Assembly: GCA_002221725.1 (NCBI GenBank)
Contig: NJFT01000003.1
Location: 124,001 to 188,000 of the forward strand
Length of the DNA stretch: 64,000 nt
DNA from: Scedosporium boydii
Taxonomy: Eukaryota; Ascomycota; Sordariomycetes; Microascales; Microascaceae
Reading direction: 5' to 3'
Positions 12,801 to 24,783 of this stretch are shown one piece after another. A program made the translations under genes and the position numbers. Below the pieces are notes generated by a model. That model made no database searches. It was not told the origin of the DNA and saw only the letters and a list, made by a program, of their open reading frames with translations. How positions within the stretch are numbered: position 1 is the first letter of the stretch; each line of letters opens with the position of its first letter.

Positions 12801-14999
12801 TCGCAGAAAAGAGAAACTCTCGCGTGGCAATCCCGGGGCAAACTTCCGAAAGGCGTAAGTAGCGCCCGAAGATTCCTCCACCGGGTGGGTCGGACACCGG
12901 TTCCGGATTAAGCAAGTGGAACGGTGACAGCAGAGTCTACCACCACTACCACTCCCCCTCACCCCCGTTTTACTTTGCAGGACGTGGAAAGTTCGCTCTC
13001 TTTCTTCCTTGTCCGTCTGTTCGGTAATATCGCAAATGCGACTCTCTGTTGGTCTCCCATGGTACGATTCCCAGTTTCTCGAGCCTTTCTTGCATTTTTG
13101 GCATGGGGAAGGGATGTCTATACTCCGTGTGTTGAAATAGAGTTAAAACTGACACCGGCCGAGCTTCGTACGACGGGCTGGAGGTACACTTTGGTGAGTT
13201 GGCTTTGAGGTGAACGATGGTTCCGGGGCGTCGGGTTGAGCCCGCCGAGAAGTTGCACGGAGAAGAGACTGAAACGCACCGGTGAAAGCCACAGAACCGC
13301 GATGTCGCCTTGCAAAATGGGTTTTCGAACTTGAACATACGAAGTATACCATACGCTCCGTAGTTGGAAACCTTCCTTTTCCGGTTCTGTCCCAAACCAA
13401 TATTTGCTTCACATGGTGCTTGCTGTCAGAGGAGAGGTGGTGCGAAGCACCCCGTGAGAAGAAAGCCTGGTGTTGGGGGCAATGTCGTAAAAACGCCTCG
13501 CTCGCAGCATGATCGATATTGCATGCATGGAGCATAGTAGAATTCTTTGGGAGCTCCAGTAATGCCTCTCACAGGCGCATAACGATCAGTCGTGGACCAG
13601 GCTACCACATTTACACATGTATAGCACCGATCAGCGGCAGACTGGTGATCGCCATATGGTCATTACGGGTAAAGAGAGATCTTGGATGAGGACTACCAGG
13701 TTTCAAGTGTTGGAGGCATTGATTGAGGGGAGATCAGCCTTATACTAGCAAGCTGCTACTTCGTACGAGGTACGAAGTACATCTCTCACAATGAAGGTAT
13801 TCTTTTCTATCACCCTCCCCTCTTTCTCTTTTGTGTCTCGAACAGGACGCGCATGCGACCTGGTTCACAAGGAGACGATCATGAGAAATGCAACCCTATG
13901 TGGAAGCTATGAAACGAAAAGAAAAGACTCTCCCAATGCGACTCGTCACAACTCGAGAAGAACGCCCCAATGTTGACTAAAAGGTTACGAATAGAGAAGC
14001 TCTTTTGATGATAATTTTTTTTTCTAAGAGGCTGAAACATTTGAGTCCATTCTGTTGGGTGGGAAGGACCAATTCCGATTCGACTCGGGAAGGAATTTTC
14101 TCTTCAGCGTCGGATTCTGGGTGGACGGCTCGTACAGGCGCAGAGAATCGCCGAATTCGTACGAGTGGTGTCTGTGTGGTGCAGATACGGTAGTATTGTT
14201 GAGAGAGCAATGCCTTTGGGAAGTTCTCATGGAGGTCTAGGAACGACTGACAGGACGTGCGCAAGTACGAAGTACACTCTTATTATGATGATCAAATTAT
14301 TGGATTTTCATTTTACTTTTTTGTCTTTTTTCTGTCAGCAAGTAGATCCGGAATGGAGACAAAGTCTGCGAGTAACTCGGTCTAAGAGGCCTGAAGACGT
14401 GGTATTTTCAATGCTGCATCATTACCTTGACTCCTTGAGTAAACTGGTGTTGGTTGCGTCCGTCGTTGGATCAGCGTCTTCTGCTGGCTTAACGTCAAGT
14501 TCGGTAATTTTTGGGTTCTTCCTCAAGCTAGGACATCCATCCTGGTGCGTCGACTGGTTTTTCACCTTCTCCTGGGCTTCAGTCAGAGACCCCTTCGATA
14601 ACCAGAGCCCTCTCTGCTCCAGGTAGATTGCTGCAGTGTTGCATTGCTGTTCATTTTGATAGTGTCTTGCCGCTTGTCGTCGGCTTTTCCACCAAGCCAA
14701 ATTTCTCCCCAGTGCCAGGGATCACTGAGGTGGATATTCAATATTTTCTATGGTATCAATGCTCCCCTTTTCCATCCCAAGAAATCAACAACACAGTGGA
14801 TAGATTCTCGCCCTGCCACAATGGCGAAATCTCTGGTTTTCCCGTCTGTTCTCTCCGCTCCGAACTTTGGTTCTGATGTAACCCCCTGGGCCTGGCATGA
14901 ACGAATCCTTCCCGATGATACCCTGATCACTTAGAGGGTTTCTCGTCGAGTTGATGGAGAGATAATTACGGAATCATTTTTTGTCTCGCAGGACGTCGA
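9852..14999. other. Gene-poor tract, first part
   Basis: About 5.1 kb with no gene I can support. Base composition is not strikingly AT-rich, which argues against a heavily RIP-mutated repeat island, and I saw no transposase or reverse-transcriptase motifs in any open frame. Notable items are a perfect inverted repeat at 13757-13779, motif copies near 13337 and 14264, and two short open frames (13791-13976 plus; 14422-14700 minus) of uncertain status. Confidence 0.4.
13757..13779. repeat. Perfect 10-bp inverted repeat of the TACTTCGTAC motif
   Basis: TACTTCGTAC (13757-13766) and GTACGAAGTA (13770-13779) are exact reverse complements separated by 3 nt, so they can form a hairpin. The same 9-10-mer occurs singly many times between 13 and 24 kb and again at 46-59 kb. 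It lies just before a short open frame whose ATG is at 13791. It may be a protein-binding site or the remnant of a foldback element. Confidence 0.7.
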
Positions 15000-15540
15000 C
15001 TAGCCCCCGTTTTTCTTTCGCTTGATCAGATTGTCCAGATGATAACCATCGGGCTCCGCACAGACCCAGAAGCCGACAACTATGAGCATCGTGACACCCA
15101 TAAGCTAAATCCAGTTAGAAACCGACGTCGAGCAGGTAGAGTAAAACTCACGCCGAGAGACCCCCGCGAATAAAAGTTGGTGGACCGCTGTAGTCGTTCC
15201 ATCTGCAGGTCGTGAATCTTGATATCAATGTCGTTCAATCTCCGCCTAACTTCTGTTTCGAGACTAATCAGATCTTTCTCAAGGACATCAGCTCTCCTGT
15301 CGAGATCTCTAATCTGGCTCGCCTGAAAACCGCCCGTGTAGAATCCTGTATCTGTTAGCATTTGTCATTTGTAACAATAGGAGGAGCAACCTAAGGCGAG
15401 AAAGACTGATGCTCCTCGAGGCCTGGCATTGGATCGACGAGACACGTCGGATGCCACGAGAATCTTCGTGGGAACGCAGTTAGTAGAGAAGACGCACCAT
15501 GAGGAATGAATGACTTACAAGTAGCAGTTCGATGGAGCAT
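15000..15540 (-). CDS. Small coiled-coil protein with one C-terminal membrane segment
   Basis: Three exons assembled by hand: 15540-15519, 15351-15152 and 15104-15000, joined by introns with good donors (GTAAGT, GTGAGT) and acceptors (CTAACAG, TTTAG). The sum is 327 nt, in phase throughout, giving 108 residues. The middle exon encodes FYTGGFQASQIRDLDRR followed by a heptad-like, highly charged helix (roughly residues 20-60). The last exon encodes one hydrophobic segment, LMGVTMLIVVGFWVCA (about residues 75-90), then a basic tail ending KRKKNGG. This looks like a small membrane-anchored coiled-coil protein, perhaps mitochondrial or ER; no function is known to me. Intron 1 is the weakest part: several acceptors are possible, and the true N-terminus could come from another exon upstream. 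Exons 2 and 3 are convincing because their splice sites restore one frame and stop. Confidence 0.5.
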
Positions 15541-18500
15541 GTTGAACTAGGGGGTTGTCCGTGGAATGGTGAAAACGGTTCTGTTTCTAGTTGGAATGTT
15601 GTTTTTCCTTGCAAGAAATGGTAGCAGAAATGTGAATAATAAAACGTTTTTTTTTTTTTGCGAAGAGAAATTTTCACCTGGAATGGAAACGCTGCCTAAA
15701 TGGGCAGCATCAATGATGACTCTCTGGTAAGATTCACAGAAAACCCAAAATGGCTGGGTCAACCAGAGGTTAAGGTCGCCAACACTGACTGGAGGAAGGA
15801 GCTTGATGATGAGGTTGTGAGGCCCAATTACTGAGCCTGTTTGTTCCGACGGAGAGGAGCAAAAACCTGGCCATGTCGAATTTACAGAACAATTGAATGC
15901 GATATACGACAACATATTTCCCATGGCCCATCCGAGGAAACAACCGCTTAATCGAGGCCGTTGAGCACATAGCACTTCGCGCGAAGGTGCGAGGGTCAAC
16001 TAATACCTGTGCTACATGATGCCCAGAACATACTCACCAGTCCAATTATTCGTTGATCGCGTGCAGTGAAAGTTACGGCCAGGTCTTGCAGTTGGGACTG
16101 CGATTCGCATTCTCAACTGTACTCAGTATGTACCTGAAGTAGTACATATCGTGTGACTCGTGAGAAGTGACGGAGCATGTGTGGTTGGTTAGTGTTGCAG
16201 TGGAAGCTTCGCAATGTGCCATTCCTATAAAATGGACCGCTATAGCCAGCCATCGGGACCAACAGACAGTCGCAATCTATTTTCAGGGGCCATTCCGCGA
16301 AGCGAAAGAAGTTTTCTTCCAGCTTTCCGTTTGCCATTCTGTTCGTAATCGGAACAGAGAAGTCGGGCGACTCCGGATGGTGACGGGTAAGGGCCGTAGG
16401 GCGACAGGTGTCGGCCGAGAAACTGAAGGCCCCGTTTCGTATGCTTCCGGGAGTGGTGCGAAATGGAGAAAATAGTAACAAACGGTAGATGCTCCCCAGA
16501 TAGACAAATCTGCAAAAAAGAGGTTAAAAGGGCTGGGAAATGAGATGGTTACCGTCCATTCATTACTACTATTTTAGGATCGAACAGACTGGCACTTTCC
16601 GCCCTCTTATTGATTCTATCTGGGTCTGATAACTATGCCGCGCCGTCAATAGCTTCGATAATGAGAGATTCGGGGAAGCAGGAATGCATATGGCCAGGCC
16701 AATGTAAGACTCATTCGGTCCATCGATTGCCAACTGCATGGCTGGGGACCTTTCTTTTAATTTTTTTTTTTTTATGTCTTCGAGCAGGTAGTGGTCGCGG
16801 GTCGATGTGGCTGCCCAGCATCTGGGCATCCTGTGGTTCCGCCAACAAGATATATCACCCGCATTGACCACTCCGGTCCGGAGGCATTGATGCTTTATTC
16901 GGGGCCTGACGTGTAGATCCAAAATAACTTGACGAAGAAAAGAAAATAAGAATTGGACGGATCCTTCATCATATCTGAACTTCTTGTATCCGAATCGCGC
17001 GGTCTTGATCCGGGGATTCTGTCCCATCCCCGAATCAAATCCCCTCCACTTCCCACGGGTCTAGTGTTTGACCACGATGGGTCACTCGTTAATGCTAATG
17101 GGGTCAGAGGGCCCACCGACCCGTGTCCGAGAGCTGACGCTTACAAGCACAACAGAAGCGGACTTCCTGTCAAAGCTGTCTAAAACCGGCGCACTTGTTC
17201 GAACGAGTTAGTGAGCGGACTTCGTCTCGCCCTTTCGTGCCTCTAACTGTTTCCCGCGTGGCGTTCTCGGACGCAGGCCGGTCTTCTAGAACAATAACTA
17301 CTGCAGCGTAAACCAGGGCATGTCGGACAGATCTGACGAGACAACCGGGGGGGAAGGGGGTTTGAGTGGGGCAGATTGACGGCTTCGGTTAGCTCTTTAG
17401 GCCGCCGAACAATTGAAGGGTGGGAGAGGCCCGCGTACCTGGCTCAGTTTCAGGGCGGGCTAACATCTGGGCGCGTCCTAAGATCCGAGTTAGAGGATGC
17501 ACTAGCGATTTGAACCACTGTGAAGGAAGGTTATCGGCAGATAACGCCTTCAAAGCTGGTGATTTTATATGCCCCATGCGACCACGCAAAGCGTCTTGGC
17601 CGTCGCCGCGTACGGAGTATGTACTTCGTAGGCGTCTTCTCTGGGGGATACCTCGTGGTTTGAAACGGCAACGAATGCTTCCGCGCTGGCTCTCGAAACG
17701 AATACAGTCGTATTAGTGAGGGATGCGAATTGGGAGCCCTGCATTAGGGTTGTAGTTCAATCCGTATCGGAATCAAAAGACCCAATCTGTCCTCTTGCAG
17801 TTCCAGGAGAAGAGATGCCCCACCTAAGGCGAGGTCAAAGTGGCAATAAGGCAAGATGAATGATCAATTGTTTCGAGGTTATAGGAGCACCCCGAAGATA
17901 TTGACTTCGTACTTCGTGCGAACGGATGCGAAACCGGACCCGAGTACGGAGAGGATCCAAGAAGGCCCGCGCAATCTACGATGACAACTTCTGCATCTAT
18001 CGGAGACAGGGGCAGGGGTTCATTAGGCGTATTCGCAATCGACGCCGTCTCGGTGTTCGGAAAATAACCTTCCTTGTTCAGCGCTTCTCCGTTGACGGAC
18101 AGGGACTCCCCCGTCACGTAGGGAAGGTGGCGAGCTCGCTTCGAGGCGAAGGCAGAACTGTTCGAGTTCCCGGAGCCGTGGGGGCCGATGTTGTGCTACA
18201 TTTCTATTTTTTTCCTGTTTCTTTTTTTCCCGGCTTGCTTCGTCCAAGAGCAATTCGCAATGTACCTATAGCTATGGAGCAATGGTCCCACAGAGTCTGC
18301 CCTAGGCAGCTCAATTGGGGTCTTGGAAGTGAGACATGACCAGGGTTCAAAGACTATCGGCTACCAAATCGAACGAGTGGAACGAAGAATGGACAAGGAC
18401 CCTGGGCACTGGGTCACCCATGAATGTCCATCTGGTTTCTGTTTCGCGCTGTCTGTGGAAACTAATCGAGTTTGTCCTTCTGTGGTGTATCTGGACTCGT

Positions 18501-21500
18501 CTTTGTACCTCCCTCAGAGGAGCCGCTGGGGAGCCACTGGGGAGCCACATCCCACGCCAGTGAGAACATGAAAGCACCATCTTGCTGGAAAGGAAGGCAC
18601 GCCAACAACCGATGATCACTGATGATCGTCCCTAGTTTTCTACGGATGGCAGCTTCAATGCCCCGAATTCCAATAACGTAACCGATGCCACTAGGCTCAC
18701 ACTAATAATCCATCGTTTCTTGGCCCTCGCAATCAATCAATTGATGCCATCACCCCTCCAAGTTGACAACTTAACAAGGCCCAGCGCAAGGCCAGCCAAG
18801 TGATTCCCGCACGACTGACTGCGCTGCCTATCGACCCCACGAAAGTGCCACGCGGGCCCCCAGTCTCAAACTCTCAGTTCCCACGCCGCGCTAGTCCGGC
18901 GTCATTTGTTCCCTGCATCCATTCAATGTTGTCTGGACTCTGTTTAGGTTTGCGGGATGCTGAGGGTGGATCTTGGAACACGGGTCGCCTCTGGAGTACG
19001 AAGTAGGTCGAATTACATTAGAGTTTTAGATTCTCCATCCAGACCCGAAGAAGGGAAAGACTACTTCGTTCAATGCCTCAAGCCTGTTTGTGTCATAGCA
19101 CAGAGAAAACAGAGACGGGAAAAAACACAGATAGAGGCCCGCAAGATGACGGCCGGAGTCAACCCAACAAACACCCTCAATCTTGCTCGTCCAAATGCCA
19201 CGATATTGATCGGATATGATAAAATAGAACTAGTCCCGGTCAGGCCGTTCATAATTCCTCCCCACGTCGGTGCGGCGTGAAACCCGGATCGGTGGAATTG
19301 GTCCACCATCTAATCTCGCGATTCCAAGACCCTGATTGCTAGACTGGGTTACCCGTAATTGCCAACATCAAGGCTAAAACCCCCTCAAGCTCTAAGTGAC
19401 ACTTGGAGATTCGAGATGTTTACCCAGCTAAATTTAGAGGGAAAGGTACGTGCAGGAGCACATCGGAGCTTCGCACCGCATTGGGTCAATGAAACCACAT
19501 TGAAGTCTGTCAAATCCGCAGACTGACACTAGCACACTAGACTGGGGCCGAAAGGCAGGCTCTTTGATGTAGTGTAGGCCGATCGACAGGATCCCCCAAA
19601 CTCGGGGATTAAGAACTTCTACGAAGTAAGAATGATCTCATGCTCCCGCAACAGGTTGAAAATTAGCACCTGGGAGCAAGATCAAGCCCTTCAACATCGG
19701 CGCATTATTGCTATGGCGTCATCGATAATACCAGGCTCCAGGGCGTGCAGGGCAGACATTCCGTACTATTGATCAATTGATGTCGTTTGCCTTCTCTACG
19801 AAATATGGGAGCCGAAAAGATCGAAAAGCGGCCAATCGTCAACCAGACGTCAGAACAAGGTCTACCTTGCCAGCCAGTTCTCAGCATTCTCCTCGTGACC
19901 CGCATCTCATCTTTCAAAACCTCTGGGGATGATTGGTCTCGTAAATTATCCAACAGTGATCAATTCTTGTATACTTCCGTAGCGGTGTCTCCCTATCTGC
20001 CTGGTAGTGTAGGAACCTACTAGTACTCAGATTAAGGATTTTGTGGAGGACGCTTCGCCTCTTAACCGCCTAGCAAATATAGTCCGGTCGGCGGATCTGT
20101 ATGGAGGAGACAAACGGCCCGACAGACCAGTGATGTTGCGGAACTGGCGTTTCGGTTTCTGAGAGGACGGTTGAGAAACGCCGGTTGGTGGGGTGGGCGG
20201 CAGACGGCGAAAGCTAAAAAGCCCGAAATCGATGGTGTGTGGTGGATTTCGTTCCTGAATAGTCTCGTCCAACCAAAGATATTAGATCTACTGAGAATTT
20301 CATCTCGTATCATCTCGTACCGTGCTGCAGATGTACAGTGCTCAAACGAAATCACATTGTTATTGATGGCACGAACGCTCTGTCGCCCGGAACGGGGACT
20401 CAACCAACAACACGGAATCGATAGGGCAAGGAAGATCGGGGTTGGTAGACTCGTGGTGGGAAAACTGGATATTAGTGTTGGTACCTCACGAACGACGCGG
20501 AATGGAGCAATGGCGGAATTGCTGCAATGCACGAAGTACGAAGTAGTGATTTCAATCTTTCAATGTGCCCCTATTGTTGCTGATGTCAGGCCCGGATGTC
20601 ACCTCAACTCTGTTCTATGCGATTGCAAATCACCCAATGCCCTATAAATTATAACGCGGAACCCGATCGCGATCTTCCCCACCAGGGTGTATGCGTACAA
20701 ATAGACGATTACCTACGAAGTAGTCGATGTCACTCGTTGATCTCTCTTCATAGTGCCAGGCATATTTGCAGTTCGCCTTGCAATCCGCATCAAGCCAGAT
20801 GGCGCCTGGCTCAGCTCCCTCGGTATCAAAAGGGTATTGCCGGGCGGCACAGCAAAAGGACCACTTTCGGCAGCATCCTCGTCTCTGGTGAAAGCCGAGG
20901 GCTGTTAAACTGGCCCCCCGTTATTAAAGCATTTCCGCCCGCGCTGGCCTCTTTTCTGGTCACTGCCACGGTGCCACGAGGGGATCGACAGTGGTCATGG
21001 CGGCAGGATGCAGAAAAAGCCAGCCATTTGCGATTGGGTCGCTCAAAAATTTCGTTAGGGCTGAGCAGGCCTTGACGGAAAGGCATCAATCTTCAGTGTG
21101 GATGGCGGTCCTTGCGACCCTGGCTTGGCTGAAAGTCGATGACTCTGCAAGTAACATGGATGTACGAAGTAGTAAATAAGGATCAAGCGGTATATCGGTT
21201 CGCTGATCTGAGTGCGATTCCTTTTTTAAGTGCCTTGCTTTCGTCACTTTTCGAAAACTGTAATATATTGATATATATATATTTCTCCCCTGACTCCTGC
21301 AGTGCGCCTGAGCCAGATTGATGAATTGCATCTGTCTATGATTAATACCGCCGACACGCCCTGTATTAATGGAGGCCGTCCGGCGCGTTTGCCAATTGCC
21401 GTGTTATTCTCTCCAGCATCAAAGAAAGAATGGGAAAGGGCTTGGCTGGGTAGTAATACGAATTAACAAGAAGGCTTCTATTTCCAGTTGGGATCTCATC

Positions 21501-22851
21501 TCTCTTATGCACGATACATTAGACCATCATAGACCGAGGACAAATCAAGTTGTCATATCTGTACGTCGAATAGTAAGCCCACTACGAGGATAAGCGGAGC
21601 GCGGGAAACACCTTGAAAGGTCTCTCTCTTGATCGTTGTTCGTTGAATTTCGTTGATCCCTTGTCAACTTCACGCTCCCTAAGGATCAATGACGACCAGA
21701 CAAGTGACTCGGTGACCCAACCGACCAAAGGTGGCGTTGAAGAAGGAATAATAAGCTCGGGACCAACCCCTGTCTTACCGTCATTCTCATCCCGATCTCT
21801 ACTCATAATCTAGTATGTCGCAGCCCTATCCATGTACTAAAACAGGACTCGTCTGTTATTGATTATAAGCTTCGTCGTCCCCTTGTGCTCTAGAGCGAGC
21901 GCAACTTTGGAGTGTGGACAAGTGTATTTAGATCCGACAGCTCTGTCAGGCCCCCTTTCATGGTGTGTGGCATAATGAGGCTGGACGTATCCGCGTAGGA
22001 CATGACCGCTTGATACCTGGGGTAGTTCCTTAAGAGCCTGGGATGAGATGCTTACATATACGAAGTACAGAGTTAAAGAAAATTGCGGAGCGAAAAGAGA
22101 AACTATGAAGGTCACTATTTTACGAGGACGTTTGGCTGAGGAATTCGCGTCAAGGTACGCGGCCCGTTTCCAAAAATGGGGCCGTTCCAAAGATGGAGCC
22201 GTACCTAATAACACGGTGCTTCCTTCCCCTCGAAACGAGAAATACCACCGAGTTTAGAAGGAAAGATTGATCAATGACTTGGATACTTTCTCATGATGAC
22301 AGGGGAAAAGGGGGGATCGTAAGCTTGGAAATCTCGCTACCATCAGTCCCTTCCCAATTCGCAAGACGGGAATGACTATTGGTCTCACCCCCGCGGCGCG
22401 GCGGCACGGTGAGTGCCCAGTTAGGTCGCGGCGATCGGTTCAGTCGGTCGGCGATGTTAGTGGCCGTGGGAGGACGAGGGTTCAGATCTGAGACATACAT
22501 CTAGGGCAGATTAGTTTGCAGCTCGTGGTCCCCTAGTGGTGTGCTGATACCCGCGCATCATTGTCATGTCGAGTTAGACGATGGTGATCGAGATATTGAG
22601 GAAGAGTCGCGGGATGAGTGAGTATTTACGTACCGGAACAGGAGGGTTGATGGGTTTGGTACCTAATCGAAACCTGGCTTATTACTGTGGTTTGCGGGAT
22701 AACGCCGTATTACGGAGGTACCTTGGAGAGTCGCTGGGCTAACCCCACTAAAACTTGAAGGACTCGGCAGGTACGTACGACGCGGGCCCTGAGCCAAAAC
22801 CCGGCCCCGAAGACAAAAGTGGAAAGTGCGAACTACTTCGGAGCTTATTGC

Positions 22852-22868
22852 TTCGTACTTCGTACGAA
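22852..22868. repeat. Inverted repeat TTCGTAC-TTC-GTACGAA
   Basis: A perfect 7-bp inverted repeat (22852-22858 and 22862-22868) with a 3-nt spacer, built from the same TACTTCGTA core that recurs across the gene-poor tract and organised like the pair at 13757-13779. Confidence 0.7.
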
Positions 22869-23730
22869 ATAATGGAGACCGAGAGAGAGGCTGAGAGGAG
22901 AGGGGAAACAACATGGTGGAGGCTCTCGTCCGTTTTCCCCCTCTTCTTCATCCTCCTTTACTCCGTGTGGTAGCCTTTCTCCTCCGCTTGTTAGTCTCTG
23001 TCTGGCAAAGATGATCATCACAGTGCGCTCCGCATGGTCAACAACCCAACAGCCACCGTATCATGAGGCCCAGTTCTCGAGGATGGTTCGTCAGCACAGA
23101 CATGTCTGCCCGTTCGATTCCTCGGCTGCGACTTGGCGGTGCGCATATTCGTAGGTCAGTGGTAGTACGAGGTGAGGACAATTATCCACCCATACCACTC
23201 AATTTCCGTTTTCTCCTGCTTCTTCTCTTTACCAGGAACAGGGTTCCATGCCAAATCCCTACCCGTACCCCCTCCTCTTAGCCTCTTTTGCCCTCCCATT
23301 CGTCTCTGCCCATTGATACCTCCTCCTGTTGGTACAACCCCTGTCGCTGCCACTTCTCCGTCTCTACTCGCGTACGCCCCCTCCTCCCAACCTGCCTACC
23401 CCCTGTCCTTTCCGGACCAGGGAAATGGCCCGCATGTTCAATGCATGGGTTGCGCCCCACGGACACCACCGAACGAGGAGGAAGAAAGAGAAGAAGAAGG
23501 GGAACCTTGAAGGCAGGTACGAAATAACGAGGGCGTGCAGAGACACTAACTTGTTGGAAAAGTTGCACCAAAAAAAGTACTACATGATTATTACTCTCAT
23601 GCTAGGCCGACAGGTGTGGGGCCGGCCCATCACACCCTCCATGTTTCCCCAATGAGAACTGCAGACTCGTAGCCCATCGCCTCGCTCTCCATTTCTGCGG
23701 TCCTGGGGAGATGGGGAAAGGCAACACACT

Positions 23731-23794
23731 AAGAGAGAAAGAGAGGGAGAGGGAGAGGGCAGAGGAAAGAGCAAAAGAGGAAAAGAGGGGAGAG
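23731..23794 (+). repeat. Purine-rich (GA) low-complexity tract
   Basis: A run of about 64 nt composed almost wholly of A and G (only 23760 and 23772 are C), built from GAGA/GGGAGA units. It lies upstream of the GPCR gene. Such tracts can adopt triplex structure or act as promoter GA/CT elements, but nothing here shows a function. Confidence 0.7.
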
Positions 23795-24783
23795 CCAAGT
23801 GACTCGTCGTGCCAATAATGGCGCCAGGCGGGCAGCAGAGGGTGATGGAGCGACTGGGGAGCCGACCCAACGGTACGCTGTTCCATCCATTGGTCCATGG
23901 ACTCACTGTCCATTGACGAGTGACAAGCTCCAGTCTCGAAAACGGAGAAGGGGTGGAGTGCAAGTCCGGACGTTATGGGGTACTTTTAGAAGTCCGAAGT
24001 AGTCTATTCTGGTTACCCTCGTCTTCGAGTCTTGGCCTGTGCCCTGAGTTTGCAAGGTACGAAGTACACGCCGAACAAGGCAACAAACAGTATCCATACT
24101 GATCCATGTCCTTTTGTCCCAAACGCTACCTCACCTCTCATCGTCCATGTAAGTGGATGCTACATATCTTGCCTGCTTCTCCCACCTCTCTTCCCACCAT
24201 CTTGGGACCTTTGCTTCTTCCCTTCCCTCTCCTCATTTTTTTACGTTAAGCCTTCCCCGGCCCGGACCTACTTTACTTCCTGTATATTTCTCTTATACTA
24301 CTTTCTTTCTTAATCCTCCTTTCGAATAACCGGTGGCGCCCTGAGTGACCTCGCCCTCCCACACGCCATAGCCCGTGTGCGCCGTCTTGCTCTGTACGAT
24401 GATCTCGGTATTCAAGACATATTAATCGGCTTGAAGCACGATGACGCCTTCTTCTGGCTCCTAAAACGCCACCAATTGCAATCTTGACTTGACCCAGAAC
24501 TACTTTTCTTTTATCATCGATACGTTCTGCTGTTCCACCACCCGTGAGAGTTCGCGATCCCACGCCCCCGTTGACGCGCGCGACTCCGAACCGACGTTAG
24601 AGTACGAATCCTTGATTGGACTTATACGAACACGAACGACCGAATCAAGTAACCTTGGGAGAGGGACGGATATCTGAAAAGGAATTATCAGTCTTAGGAA
24701 CAAAGAGAAACGGCCTTTATTCTCACATAACTATTCTCGCTCTCCGATAAGCGCGAACTTTTAATATATCAGACGGCAAAAAC

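Larger units (their letters stand above)
15541..24783. other. Gene-poor tract, second part, rich in TACGAAGTA-type motifs
   Basis: About 9.2 kb between the small coiled-coil gene and the GPCR gene with no supportable coding region. Copies of TACGAAGTA/TACTTCGTA or one-base variants are seen near 17620, 17907, 18996, 19619, 20531 and 20536 (tandem), 20712, 21163, 22059, 22852-22868 (inverted pair) and 24058. A TACGGAGTA variant occurs at about 17611. A purine tract lies at 23731-23794. I found no transposon proteins, tRNA or rRNA. The last ~500 nt (24.1-24.78 kb) are pyrimidine-rich and probably the promoter and leader of the GPCR gene. Confidence 0.4.

Noticed and set aside
13791..13976. 61-codon frame starting MKVFFSITLPSF, a possible small secreted protein
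   Set aside because: The hydrophobic start is too short and interrupted for a good signal peptide, it has only three cysteines, and there is no other support.
14422..14700. 92-codon minus-strand frame with hydrophilic, helical-looking sequence, ending at a possible donor (AAG|GTAATG)
   Set aside because: It opens with TTG, has no upstream exon that I could join, and no known family; it is possibly an exon of an unseen gene but unsupported.
9852..24783. Transposon or biosynthetic cluster in the gene-poor tract
   Set aside because: None of the open frames shows reverse-transcriptase, integrase, DDE transposase, PKS, NRPS or P450 motifs.
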